Assembly (NCBI RefSeq): GCF_018128285.1
Contig: NZ_CP072380.1
Span: 2,356,001 to 2,420,000, forward strand
Direction of reading: 5' to 3'
Source of the DNA: Atopobium sp. oral taxon 416
GTDB taxonomy: Bacteria > Actinomycetota > Coriobacteriia > Coriobacteriales > Atopobiaceae
DNA: 64,000 bases
Position 1 is the stretch's first letter, and each line of letters opens with the position of its first letter. The notes beneath the pieces are model-generated. The model did no database searches, was not told where the DNA came from, and saw only the letters and a program-made list of their open reading frames with translations. This document shows, piece by piece, positions 49,801 to 58,290 of this stretch. The translations under genes were made by a program, and so were the position numbers.

Positions 49801-51791
49801 TTCTTTTGGGTGTCGCTCAGCTGGGAGGCGATGCTCGAGAAACTGAAATCGACCGAGGTATCACCGGCATTGCCGAAATACTGGCTGAAGGAGCCATCTG
49901 CACTCTTCACGCAGTATTTCTGCGTCAGCTTGCGTCCACCGGTCAGGATGTCGACGACCCTCCAATTGGAGATATCCTCACCATTCGGGTTCACTGTGAT
50001 TGTCCAGACAATCTGGCCGGTGTTCACATCGTAGGTACCGGTTTTCTGGATATCCTTGTCCCAGCCGACGATCTTCGAACTCCACTGGATATTGCCCTCA
50101 TAGCCGGCGCTCGCGTTGTTCGGGACCTTTACCGTGTCGGTGTTCGTGGCATTGACATTGGCGGTATAGTCGACCACATACTTTTCACCTGCAGAGAGCG
50201 CAGGAAGGTTCTCAATCTTGAAGTTGGGACCGCCATTGCTGTCGGTGCTCGTATTGTCGAGCGTCAACTTGTAGTCGGAGGAGTTCAGCGCCGTCGAAGT
50301 ACCATTGGCATCGATCTTCTTCACCGCGATGGACGATACATCGTAGGTGGGGTTGGCATTCTTAGTGTTGTACTTGTCCAGCTTGTCAGTGATGGTGACG
50401 GCACCGTCAGTACCCTTAGTCGTGGAAGCTATCACCTCGTAGTTGATAGTCCTCCTGTCCGGGCTCAGCGTAGCAGTTTTGGCAACAGCGATATCATGCT
50501 CGTCTGTCGACGGAGTCTCCTCATGCTTCTTGATCGTGATGCTGGAAGAGCTGCCGCCAAAGTTGATGGTCTTGTCGCTCGACGTGCTGCTGTTTGAGAC
50601 GGTGCCCGTGAATTTGAGCGTGCCCACAACTGCTCCGCCGTCTGCTGAGAAATCATCGTTGAAGGTCAGCGTCGCCTTGCCGGAAGCGTCGATCGTATAG
50701 GTACCGACCGTCGTCTTGCCGCCGCTCTCGATGTTGCCGCTTGTGGCCTTGGCAGGCTTGATGCCATCAGGCAATGTATATGTAACAACTCTGGAGTTCG
50801 AGGTGAGAGTGTTCTTCGGAAGCTTGTATGCGATGGAGACCTTTACGGTATCGCCGTCGTTGAACTCTGTTGCATCCTGGTAGTTCCCGTTCACGAGCTT
50901 CTGCACCTCTGTGCTCGTGATGTAGTTCGTCAGGTCAATCGTGCTGTTGTCGTTTGCTGCAAGAAGCACTGGTGCTGCCTTGGCTGCGCTCTTTGCGCCT
51001 TCGGCAGAGACATCAGAGGCTGCAACATCCTCGCTGGACGTCTCTTCGTCAGAGGTATCGACGGACGCTGCCTCTGCTGCAGTAGGCGTACCGGAAGAAG
51101 AGCTCTCTGCTGCAGCGTTTTCTGTCAATGCTGTCTCCACCTTCTTCGTGACTTCGAGCTTCACAAGATCGGAAAGCGCAAGCTTGGCCGTACCATCTGC
51201 GTCACACGCAAGATCTTCGAATGTGAGGTCGATGTCAGCATATCCGCCGAGCGCCTCCCCTGCCGTCTTGCCGTCTGCAGAGCCAGCATTCTTCGTGCAT
51301 ACACTCTCGTCGAATGTGAAAGCGACAACGTTGTCCTTGATCGTATAGGTGCCGATAGACGTTGTATCCGTGCGAGCAGGGTCCTTCACAGTTGCATCCG
51401 TGTACACATTCCCTTTGACAGGCTCCGTGCTCGTGAGCTTGATACTGTCAGGAAGCCTATACTCGAGGACGCTTCCTGCCTTGAGCGCTCCGGCATCGAG
51501 CTTGAAAGCAAGACGCAGGCGGAGCTTTGAGGTGGCGTCTAGAGGCTTCTGTGCATCGACCTTCTGCCAGTCGGTCTCCGTACCGGATGCGGACTCCCAG
51601 AAGAGGGCGGAATCCTGTGTCAGGGCGTCCTGCATCGTCGTACCGCCCGTGAGTGCCACCGCCGTACCGACGAGAAGGACTGCGACAGCAGCGGCAAAGA
51701 CGATGCCCAAGGCCCCTGCTGCCCCGTGCCAGCTGTGCTTGTGGCGGTTGTCCTCCAGCATCTTCTGTGCCTTGTCGAATATCCTGCTCAT
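46815..51791 (-). CDS. Large LPXTG-anchored pilus adhesin
   Basis: A 1658-residue surface protein. The N-terminus has a short basic stretch and a hydrophobic signal segment (AAGALGIVFAAAVAVLLVGT, about 24-48). A long extracellular part follows, rich in Thr/Asp/Ser with repeated beta-rich modules (such as DTLPDG, LTYRLLLSTTEADSG), a Ser/Ala/Glu linker near 230-275, a SpaA-type domain (ARLVVYKTDEDDFHHTLKGA and the E-box-like LKETEAPDGYA) and a Cna-B-type domain (VTVKKNWAND). The sorting signal is LPDTG at 1622-1626, then a membrane helix and RYMRRME. GGAG lies five bases before ATG 51791. It is the last gene of the pilus operon and the likely tip protein. Confidence 0.9.
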   Translation of the reverse strand: MSRIFDKAQKMLEDNRHKHSWHGAAGALGIVFAAAVAVLLVGTAVALTGGTTMQDALTQDSALFWESASGTETDWQKVDAQKPLDATSKLRLRLAFKLDAGALKAGSVLEYRLPDSIKLTSTEPVKGNVYTDATVKDPARTDTTSIGTYTIKDNVVAFTFDESVCTKNAGSADGKTAGEALGGYADIDLTFEDLACDADGTAKLALSDLVKLEVTKKVETALTENAAAESSSSGTPTAAEAASVDTSDEETSSEDVAASDVSAEGAKSAAKAAPVLLAANDNSTIDLTNYITSTEVQKLVNGNYQDATEFNDGDTVKVSIAYKLPKNTLTSNSRVVTYTLPDGIKPAKATSGNIESGGKTTVGTYTIDASGKATLTFNDDFSADGGAVVGTLKFTGTVSNSSTSSDKTINFGGSSSSITIKKHEETPSTDEHDIAVAKTATLSPDRRTINYEVIASTTKGTDGAVTITDKLDKYNTKNANPTYDVSSIAVKKIDANGTSTALNSSDYKLTLDNTSTDSNGGPNFKIENLPALSAGEKYVVDYTANVNATNTDTVKVPNNASAGYEGNIQWSSKIVGWDKDIQKTGTYDVNTGQIVWTITVNPNGEDISNWRVVDILTGGRKLTQKYCVKSADGSFSQYFGNAGDTSVDFSFSSIASQLSDTQKKGKFYIYVYTDAPDGDGQVTNSATSTNGFGETTSGTGTTDVKHRSWDVSKKHTTEQLDNDTKATEHWNSSVTLPEGNITSFTFTDTIENARDENGNDMGADSHYAIASELEKEFASTVVDGKKTNSGHLYIKVDGYNRYYYAGYNQAGSFYDSYYDSQDGLTQDVDIKVTYYDANGNEVSASDTTTHVKGFKVTVTLKDKVQVKAQTMELESYTTHVDHASAAEGSSWKISNTAAVGDKKATTTFDFGNQKKLDKQVKTGSEYGTDTYKSGDTTLNYDKTNGVLTYRLLLSTTEADSGKTIIVTDTLPDGATLVDGSVRANFFADENNQQTTNYNGTDFNGDQKPQATTSTVDGKTVMTVTTPNYKYYDDGNHQYSKIAIYYQLSVKDDPSWTKDRSKTYSNTAKWDSHSATSNTTIKRNAMKVAKSGEQLDKDGNPVKIGTDGKPTVTPSGEVRYYVEVNTGAEDLDPNSDELELTDTLNLDTGTTESLQPKLDPNSIKVYAYDITKDHHYDEGKEIADYRVKYDETTHKITVELPDKTACVLVYVYQLNDSFVDGKTISNNASLSGKFSADHTVTLKEVDSSATAEKARLVVYKTDEDDFHHTLKGATFELDYWDTASGSWNKINTQMPLTTDANGAITYDLEENADSLKANTLYRLKETEAPDGYACDAVRYFIWRASGVSADTAYGESKAANAKDDSGNAIQRSVIEFFSHAGGNMYITDKYTRVTVKKNWANDNGTTATAPSGASVRLQLYRSTKTMDKGDAVKVTVTSEGNTGQEKTKLDGTSDGVKYVKKGTDYTFQIAGYNGQTYTVYVDGVAKYTGTIDAFNTPVPVTLNGLTSDVTVDVKSDNYNAFSLSSKSWQDPKQILDGSSKTVVGDSVTVSAADSWIHNWDNLAQDDGNGHEYYYTVEELGYTVDGTYYEAGTSFKYAVSYFNNAGIQSGSITVTNSMPKSYVLPDTGGIGTHGYVLAGAAIAMGAATVLMLLRYMRRME

Positions 51792-51884
51792 GATCGCTCC
51801 AACTCTGCGTGCATGTTCATGTGTCCGCTTTGCTGCTCAGACATCCTGCCTGGTGTCACGTTCTTATTCTCCGTTTCCTCTCGT

Positions 51885-52925
51885 TCAAGGGCGTCCGTGC
51901 TTCCTGCTTACTGCGACGCCTGCTGCAATAAGAGCGCAGCCACCAACAAGAAGTAAAAGCATCAGCACCAGGCTGTTCGTATCGCTCATGTCGGCGACAC
52001 CCTCTTTGGGCGTCTCCTTAGGCGACTTCTCTGTGTTCGTAATCTCGAAACCGGTTGTCTTTGAGGCGTCATTCGAATCCTGAATCCTGCTCACGGAACT
52101 CACGTAGCCTTCCGGCACATCGACCTCACGCACAGACCAGTCGCCCGCGCCTTCCCAGGAAAAGCTCCAGCTGTTCGAGGCGTCGAGTGTAACTTCCTTG
52201 TAGAGCTCTGTGCCATCCATAATCTGGATGCGCACGGACTCGGGCCTTTTCGTCCTCGTATCCTTCCAGAGCTTCGTGACGCGGAAGCGATTGGAGGGTC
52301 TCTCCTCCTTCGCCATCTTTGCTGCAACGCTCACATCTGTCTGCCAGCTACCAACAGCCTGGCCAGCCTCTCTGCTCTGTACTGTCTGCGGCACGCTCAC
52401 GAGAATCGGGCTTGCCGTGTACGTTATCCCCTCAACCGTTATCTGGTCAGCCACGACAAGGTAAAGTCCGCGTGCAAGGCCGGAGAAGCTCGCCTGGGTG
52501 CCGGATGCAGTGACGTCCTTCCCAGAGAAGCCGGAAGGGTCCTGCACCACACAGCCGGAGAGCGTCTCTGCTGCCGTGCGGAGCGTATCTGCGCTCGTCG
52601 AGGAATCGAACGTCTCAGGGCTCATGGCCGGGTCATCCGCGCTGTAGCCAAGGCTTTCGAGCGCCTTGTCGCAGGCAGGCACATTTGAAAGCGTGCCATC
52701 TTCTGCCATCTCGGCCACACGATAGGCATGGAACTGCTGCCCCGCAACAGCACCCATGACGGTAAGCGTGCCAGTCGTAGGCGGCACAGCTGCCAGAGCC
52801 ACGCCCGGCACGAGCGCAAGCGCTGCAGCCACAGCTACCACCACTGTAATCAGTAACTGCCTGAGCGTGACATAGCGTCCCAACACTTCCAGACCTTCAT
52901 TTCTCTTCAGAACTTCGCGCTTCAT
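51885..52925 (-). CDS. Minor pilin with a Cna-B domain and no LPXTG motif
   Basis: 346 residues. The signal peptide is LRQLLITVVVAVAAALALVP with ALAA. The N-terminal pilin-like part is TGTLTVMGAVAGQQFHAYRV and GLARGLYLVVADQI. A Cna-B domain follows (FRVTKLWKDTRTKRPESVRI, DWSVREVDVPEGYVSSV). The C-terminus has the expected hydrophobic helix and basic tail (LVLMLLLLVGGCALIAAGVA, then SRKHGRP), but the preceding sequence is VADMSDTNS rather than LPXTG. It overlaps the sortase stop by four bases (ATGA). It is probably the basal or linking pilin, and its anchoring mode is unclear. Confidence 0.85.
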   Translation of the reverse strand: MKREVLKRNEGLEVLGRYVTLRQLLITVVVAVAAALALVPGVALAAVPPTTGTLTVMGAVAGQQFHAYRVAEMAEDGTLSNVPACDKALESLGYSADDPAMSPETFDSSTSADTLRTAAETLSGCVVQDPSGFSGKDVTASGTQASFSGLARGLYLVVADQITVEGITYTASPILVSVPQTVQSREAGQAVGSWQTDVSVAAKMAKEERPSNRFRVTKLWKDTRTKRPESVRIQIMDGTELYKEVTLDASNSWSFSWEGAGDWSVREVDVPEGYVSSVSRIQDSNDASKTTGFEITNTEKSPKETPKEGVADMSDTNSLVLMLLLLVGGCALIAAGVAVSRKHGRP

Positions 52926-53902
52926 CTGTCCTTGCCCTTCTGCGCTGCCGGAGCAGATATCTTCAAGCCCTGCCGTCTCTGTCTGATGCCGTGAACAAGG
53001 AGAGCCACGAGCGCTGCGACTGCCGTGACGACTGCAGCTGCAAGCACAGGGTTCACCTGTGTGGCATCTCCGTCGATCGCTACCCTACCCGGAACGGATA
53101 CGCGGTGTCCCCTGACAAGGAGTCTGTGCGTATTCACGCCGTATGGCGTACAGGTCACGAGCGTGCAGAGGTCGAGCCCGTCGTCGATTGCCAGGTCATC
53201 CAGCTCATCAGGCAGAACGATCCTGATCTGGTCCACCTGATAGGAAAGCGACTTTCCACAGACATTGAGAGTGAAGAGGTCTCCCTCGGTCAGCTGGTCA
53301 ATGTCCGTGAACAGGCGTGCGGACGGAAGTCCGCGGTGGCCGGAAATGACACAATGGGTCCCCTCTCCTCCGACCGGGAGGGAGGAGCCAGGAATATGTC
53401 CCACGCCTATCTGGAGCGTGGCATCATCCGTGCCGTGATAGATCGGAAGCTCCACGTTGATCTTTGGAATAGAGACATATCCCATGATGCCGGTGCCGGT
53501 GACATCGAGGAGACTGTCATACTCTGCCCTCTCTTCGTCTGTCATCTCGAACCTGCTGGCATCATGCGGAAGCCGGGCGTTGTATGCGACAGCCGCATCC
53601 CACATCCTCTGCATCTTCTGGGCCGATGTGTCGGCGACTGCCTTCTGGTACGTGGCAACCGCTTCTGACTGGTGCATGCCGTTCCACCAGTCAGAGACCG
53701 TCGGATAGAGTATCATCGCGATACCGGCCACAAGGACACAGCCAAGCAGGATCTCTGCCATGTGCCTTCCATGATGGGGATGACGGCGCGAGGCATGGGG
53801 AGCAGCTTCTGCTACTTCATCAGATCCACTTTCCTCTGCGGCATCTTCTGCCGCATCCGTCTTCTTCTCTGCTATGTCCCGTGCCACCTCCTCGATACAC
53901 AC
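52922..53902 (-). CDS. srtC: Class C sortase (pilus polymerase)
   Basis: Membrane transpeptidase of 326 residues that links pilins. It has an acidic N-terminal tail, a first membrane helix (about 48-68), and the catalytic domain with SIPKINVELPIYHGT, HCVISGHRG (H189) and TLVTCTPYGVNTHR (C251, R260). A C-terminal second membrane helix (about 285-305), typical of class C, follows. The lid region before residue 140 contains DSLLDV. It lies between the major and minor pilin genes and overlaps the latter. It is intact. Confidence 0.95.
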   Translation of the reverse strand: MCIEEVARDIAEKKTDAAEDAAEESGSDEVAEAAPHASRRHPHHGRHMAEILLGCVLVAGIAMILYPTVSDWWNGMHQSEAVATYQKAVADTSAQKMQRMWDAAVAYNARLPHDASRFEMTDEERAEYDSLLDVTGTGIMGYVSIPKINVELPIYHGTDDATLQIGVGHIPGSSLPVGGEGTHCVISGHRGLPSARLFTDIDQLTEGDLFTLNVCGKSLSYQVDQIRIVLPDELDDLAIDDGLDLCTLVTCTPYGVNTHRLLVRGHRVSVPGRVAIDGDATQVNPVLAAAVVTAVAALVALLVHGIRQRRQGLKISAPAAQKGKDR

Positions 53903-53961
53903 CAGCGTTTAAGGGATAGCAGGCACGTGCTACCTGCCACCCCGTAAAGACTTGCTAGGCC

Positions 53962-55491
53962 TTAGGCCTCTTTGTCCTTCTTGTGGAGCTGGTAGATGCC
54001 GAAGGCCGCTGCTGCAGCAAGAACTGCGCCGCCGATATAGAGCACAGTCGTGCCCATGCCGCCTGTGGACGGGAGAATGGAGCCCCTCTTGTTCACGACA
54101 TCGGTTGAGAGGGAGCCAGCATTGGTGTCTGCAGTCCACGTAGCCGTGCCTGTCTTCGTGTCGCCGGAAAGCGAGAGGAGCTTTGGGTCATCTGCGGTCG
54201 TGTCATGCTGTGCGGAAATCGTGAACTCGATATCGCTGATAGTGTTGTATCCGGTGGGAGTCTTGGTCTCGGAGAGCTTGTAATCGCCGTCGTCGAGGCC
54301 CTTGAACTCGAAGGACGTCTCGTTGCCTGCGGTGTACTGCTTGACCTGGTTCCATTTCCCACTTGCATCCTTCTTGTACAGGGTGAAGCCTGCACCAGCA
54401 AGGGACTTCTTGTTCTGGTCAACCTTGTTCACGGTTACCTTGTAGGTGAAGACGATGTTTTTGTCCTCAGGGGTCTTACCAGTCTTGCCGTCTCCGCCCC
54501 TGTTCGGGTTATTGGAGTAGGTGAGATCGACTTTGTTGGGATTGCCGGCTGCACCGATCTTGGCATCGGAATTCAGTTTGGCGGTGTAGGTTACGACTAT
54601 CTTGGACTCGCTGGTGATGCCGTCGATGGCCTTCAGACCCTCTTTGTCATTCTCGGTCCAAGTGAGGACCCGGCCGCCGGTGTAGTTGGTATCAGTACCA
54701 GAGTAGTCTACAATTGCCTCGGTGAAGTGAGAGGTGATGTCGATACCCTTGGTGTCCACGGCATCCTTGTACAGCGTGATCTTGGCGTTCTTGGCGGTAT
54801 ACGTCAGGCCCTTGGATATGGTATCCGTGAAGACATACTTGTAGGTCGAATAGTCAGCATAGTTGCTGGGCAGCGTGCCGCTGATCTGGTAGGACACGTC
54901 GTCGTTAACATCAGCGTCAGCAGAGTCCTGCCAGTCAGAGGTCACCCCCGTGGAGTCGTTCGTGTCCTTGACCTTCTTGGTCACAGTCGGGACACCAGAC
55001 TTGATGGCCGACGTGGCGTCGCCCACGACCTGGACAATGAACTTCGTGTAGGCGTCGGAGGTGTCAGTCTGGGTGCCGTCCTTGTCCTTCACGAGGTAGT
55101 AACCTGCATCGAGGCCATCGATGACCGTGGAGCCCTCAGCGGACGTGACGGTCTTAGCCGGCGTCGTGAGCGTAAGCTTCTCTTCAAGCTGTTCAATGGT
55201 CATCGTCCTGTTCGCAAGCTTCTCAGCAACCTCGGAGGCTGTCTCGGTACCAGTATATGTGACACCGGGGCCCCACTGCACGTTGGAGAGCGTCTTGGTG
55301 CCATCAGTTCCTGTCGAGAGGTCACCTGTGAAGATCTGGTATGCCTCATAGGTGTGGCCCGTAGTGGTACCCTTGAGCGTCAGCGTGTAGGTGTCTGCAG
55401 CCAGCGCGTTTGCCGGCAGCAGCACGAGCGCCATGGCCACTGCCAAAATGGCAGATAGGGCGCACTTGAGCAGATCCTTAGTCTTTCTCAT
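53962..55491 (-). CDS. Major pilin backbone, LPXTG-anchored (SpaA-like)
   Basis: 509 residues. The signal peptide is CALSAILAVAMALVLLPANA with LAAD. The N-terminal domain ends near the pilin-motif-like PTVTKKVKD (about 190). Middle isopeptide-type domains include VFTDTISKGLTYTAKNAKI, and the C-terminal Cna-B/SpaA domain has KSLAGAGFTLYKK and the E-box YKLSETKTPTGYNTI. The sorting signal is LPSTG at 473-477, followed by a membrane helix and HKKDKEA. It is the first structural gene of the operon after lepB and is followed closely by the sortase. It is likely the polymerised shaft subunit. Confidence 0.93.
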   Translation of the reverse strand: MRKTKDLLKCALSAILAVAMALVLLPANALAADTYTLTLKGTTTGHTYEAYQIFTGDLSTGTDGTKTLSNVQWGPGVTYTGTETASEVAEKLANRTMTIEQLEEKLTLTTPAKTVTSAEGSTVIDGLDAGYYLVKDKDGTQTDTSDAYTKFIVQVVGDATSAIKSGVPTVTKKVKDTNDSTGVTSDWQDSADADVNDDVSYQISGTLPSNYADYSTYKYVFTDTISKGLTYTAKNAKITLYKDAVDTKGIDITSHFTEAIVDYSGTDTNYTGGRVLTWTENDKEGLKAIDGITSESKIVVTYTAKLNSDAKIGAAGNPNKVDLTYSNNPNRGGDGKTGKTPEDKNIVFTYKVTVNKVDQNKKSLAGAGFTLYKKDASGKWNQVKQYTAGNETSFEFKGLDDGDYKLSETKTPTGYNTISDIEFTISAQHDTTADDPKLLSLSGDTKTGTATWTADTNAGSLSTDVVNKRGSILPSTGGMGTTVLYIGGAVLAAAAAFGIYQLHKKDKEA

Positions 55492-55683
55492 TGAAGCCTT
55501 CCTTCTTCGTGTTTGCCTTGCTGCTATGCAGAGTCCCTCGCAAGGGGCTTCATGCCATGATTGAATCTCCGACCTGACATTACGGGCCTGGATCCTACCT
55601 CTGTTTTCTGTGGAAATTGGATATATCCTCTCCTGCCTATCCGACGGGCCGATCTCAGGGGAACGACGTGCTGCGAAAGGCAG

Positions 55684-56295
55684 CTATTGGAGAAAGCCGA
55701 AAGTTGGGAGCGGCCAGATGCGCAGAACGAGCTTACCTACGATCTGCTCTGTGGGTATGCAGCCGACCTGCTGCAGGCGCGAATCGACGGAGACGAGTCT
55801 TCTGTCGCCCATAACGAAGTACTTGCTCTCGGGCACCTGATACGGAAGGCTGATGTCGCACTGCCCCAGGCCCTTCGCTCCATCCGAAAGATAGGGCTCC
55901 TGGAGTTCCTGACCATTCACGTAGACCGTCCCGTTGTCATCGATATCGACCCAGTCGCCAGGACCTGCGATGATGCGCTTCGTCAGGATCTTGTTGTTGA
56001 AGGAGAACGCCACGAGATCGCCTGTGCTGTAGGAGCCAGAGCGCGTGGCAAGCACGATGTCCCCCTCTTCGAGCGTCGGCGCCATCGATTCGCCGTAGAT
56101 CCGAAAGAGCGGGAACACGAAAAGGGACAGCAGCACTGCCGCTGCGAAAGCAGTGGCAAGCACGATCGTGAGCGTGCGATTGCGGTCATGGTGATGAAGC
56201 TGGGACTCGGTGCGCGCAAGCTCTGCTTCGACCTCTCTAAGGGTCGGAAGCTCAGTCTTTGCAGCCCTCTCGCTCTCGGATGGCATCTCGCTCAT
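55684..56295 (-). CDS. lepB: Signal peptidase I of the pilus operon
   Basis: 203 residues. It has a cytoplasmic N-terminus, one membrane helix (TIVLATAFAAAVLLSLFVFP, about 43-63), and the S26 catalytic dyad Ser70 (YGESMAPTLEEGDIV) and Lys106 (ILTKRIIAGPGD). The C-terminal box is VMGDRRLVSVDSR, where MGDNR is usual. Its ATG overlaps the stop of the upstream coiled-coil gene (ATGA). A dedicated signal peptidase is common in sortase-pilus loci and is likely needed for pilin processing. Confidence 0.93.
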   Translation of the reverse strand: MSEMPSESERAAKTELPTLREVEAELARTESQLHHHDRNRTLTIVLATAFAAAVLLSLFVFPLFRIYGESMAPTLEEGDIVLATRSGSYSTGDLVAFSFNNKILTKRIIAGPGDWVDIDDNGTVYVNGQELQEPYLSDGAKGLGQCDISLPYQVPESKYFVMGDRRLVSVDSRLQQVGCIPTEQIVGKLVLRIWPLPTFGFLQ

Positions 56296-56812
56296 GCGGT
56301 GTTCGCCTCCTTCTTGGAGGCGGCACAGTCCTTTACGGTAGAAGAAGCATCCGTCTCGGACGTCTTTGAGGCTTCGTCGACAGCGCCTTCCTCTTTGTCT
56401 TCTGACAATTCGGATTCCGTCTTACCATCAGGGACTTCTGGTTCGTGCTCCTCTTCATGGCTGGAAACGTTACCAGCCCGTTGCATGGAAACATTCCATC
56501 CATAGAGATCGATAGCGTGCTGAGCGGCAGTAAAGACGCCGGCAAGGCGAAGCGATGCCTCGGCGAGCGATTCTGAATCATCGATTGCGATGCGCTTGTC
56601 TGCGAGCTGATCCTTTGCCTCTGTAAGCTCCTGCTTCAGGCGCTCGTTCTCTGCAACGGCGTCCTCCAGGAGCTCCAGGAGCTGGAGCCTTGTCAGCTTT
56701 GAAAGATCATACTCAGCCGAGATGCCAGAGACCGCGCTTGGAGAACCCCCCCCCGAACGGGTTTTGCAGGGTTCACGAGCTTTGTCGTCCTGTCAGTAAA
56801 CAATCTGCTCAT
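56292..56812 (-). pseudogene. Coiled-coil protein heading the pilus operon, out of frame at a G9 tract (phase-off?)
   Basis: From ATG 56812 the frame reads MSRLFTDRTTKLVNPAKPVR and then meets nine consecutive G (56746-56754 on the plus strand as C). With nine G the frame runs to an early stop. With ten G it would continue in GSPSAVSGISAEYDLSKLTR, LQLLELLEDAVAENERLKQE, a coiled coil, SESLAEASLRLAGVFTAAQH, then an acidic tail to the stop overlapping lepB. This second half is open without interruption to 56292. Similar small proteins, often mislabelled as DNA repair proteins, precede signal peptidase genes in pilus loci. Slipped-strand switching is the most likely explanation, and a homopolymer sequencing error is the alternative. 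Confidence 0.75.
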
Positions 56813-56985
56813 CAGAACGCTCAGGCCTTCCACGACTGATTAGCTAATATTTATATACACCATAGTAAAGTATATCAGGTCTATCTACCATGACGGCAAT
56901 TATTTAAATCATTTCTTAGATTTCAGGCCCGTGTTTAGCTCTTAGCACCATAATTCTTCAGGACCCGGACATGGTCCGGAACCCG

Positions 56986-57012
56986 AAAAGCCAGCCTTGA
57001 GCTGGCTTTTTT
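56986..57012 (+). terminator. Strong terminator upstream of the pilus operon
   Basis: AAAAGCCAGC, loop CTTGA, GCTGGCTTTTTT. A second tight hairpin (CCGGAC-atg-GTCCGG, 56965-56979) lies just before it. No gene that it would serve on the plus strand was recognised. Confidence 0.7.
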
Positions 57013-57096
57013 CATGTCCAAAGCTTGATCGGCTGGGAATTTCCTGGCGTCATCTATATACGGTGCTATGGTGCTTTCGTCTGACAGGGAGTGGCA

Positions 57097-58113
57097 GATG
57101 GCCTACTTCCTCAAGAGGACGCGCAACAAAGAAAGGGCTCTATCTCCAGATATACGAGAGCCACTGAGACCCCAAGCGAAGCCATACCGCGAACAGGTCG
57201 GTGAAGACGCTTTCCGCCAAGGAGCGCACATGGGCGCTCTCGGGAGATGGCTGGACGGACGTCCCCGACGGGAGGGACGGAACATCGTTTCGCTACAAGG
57301 TGGCCGACGGCGACTTTAGGTACACGTTCGTGGACGAAGGCGCAAGGTCGAGCTCCTAGAGAGACGCGTCGTCACGTACAGCCCCTCTCTTGCCAGGAAA
57401 CAGACCTGCGAGATAAGCCAGCAGGTGGAGAAGGCAAGGGCGCTTAAGGCGGCAGCCGCGAAGAGGTCCGAGTACGGCGACAGCGCCAAGTATGTCACCT
57501 TCTCCCCCGTCGACGGCGAGGGCGAGGTCAGGGAGGACATGAAGGTCGCGACCACCTTAAACCACGAGGCGATAAGGAAGGCGAAGACCTTGCCGGCTAC
57601 AACATGATCGTGACCTCGAAGACCACGATGGAACCCCTGGCCATATATGGCACCTACCACAGGCTCTGGAGGATCGAGGAGAGCTTCAGGGTGATGAAGT
57701 CCAAGCTCGATGCGAGGCCCGTCTATCTTCAGAGGCAAAGCACAATCACGGGCTACTTTCTCGTGTGCTACATCGCCGTGCTGCTCATGAGGCTCCTGCA
57801 GGTGAAGGTGCTGGGAGATAGCTTCTCCTCCAAGGACATTATGGGGCTCTGTCGCGGCCTCGATGTGTGCCGCACCTCGGAGAGGAGGTATGCCAACATA
57901 TCCAGGAGAAGCCCCATCATCGAGGAGCTGGCGTCAAGGACAGGGCCTCCGCTGCTTCACTTCAACCTCACCGAGGGCGACGTGAAGGCGATCTCCTCCT
58001 GCACGCTCGCCCATGCTACGCGGCGAAGGGAAAGGCCCCTCTGCCGGCAGGAAGCGCGGCTGAAGGGCCCCATAGCACCATATCGGGGATCGAAAAACCA
58101 AAGTCTGATATGA
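57097..58113 (+). pseudogene. IS1634-family transposase, internally deleted
   Basis: The start is MAYFLKRTRN, then LQIYESHWDPKRSH in another frame. The later part is ARALKAAAAKRSEYGDSAKY, YNMIVTSKTTMEPLAIYGTY, the catalytic YHRLWRIEESFRVMKSKLDA, ITGYFLVCYIAVLLMRLLQV and ISRRSPIIEELASRTGPPLL. The middle catalytic region is missing. It is a different subgroup from the copy at 12.6 kb. It is inactive. Confidence 0.8.
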
Positions 58114-58290
58114 TATTTATAATCATTAGCACAGAAGCAACTTCTTTAAGCAGGGCGACGTCGGCGAGACTGCAGGCAACGCAACCGACGAGCGGTGGAG
58201 CGACTACCAGACACAGCCAGCCGGCAAGCAACCTACTCGCCGCCATGCACCTGCGGGCAAGCGACAAGCAGCCCCTCGTTGCTCGACGCC

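Noticed and set aside
47391-55458. Plus-strand open frames of 300-580 codons opposite the pilus genes
   Set aside because: They run antisense to intact LPXTG proteins, lack any motif, and follow from the codon bias of the real genes.
56940-57012. A tRNA or small RNA ending at the terminator upstream of the pilus operon
   Set aside because: Two hairpins are present, but no cloverleaf, CCA-type end or promoter could be read.
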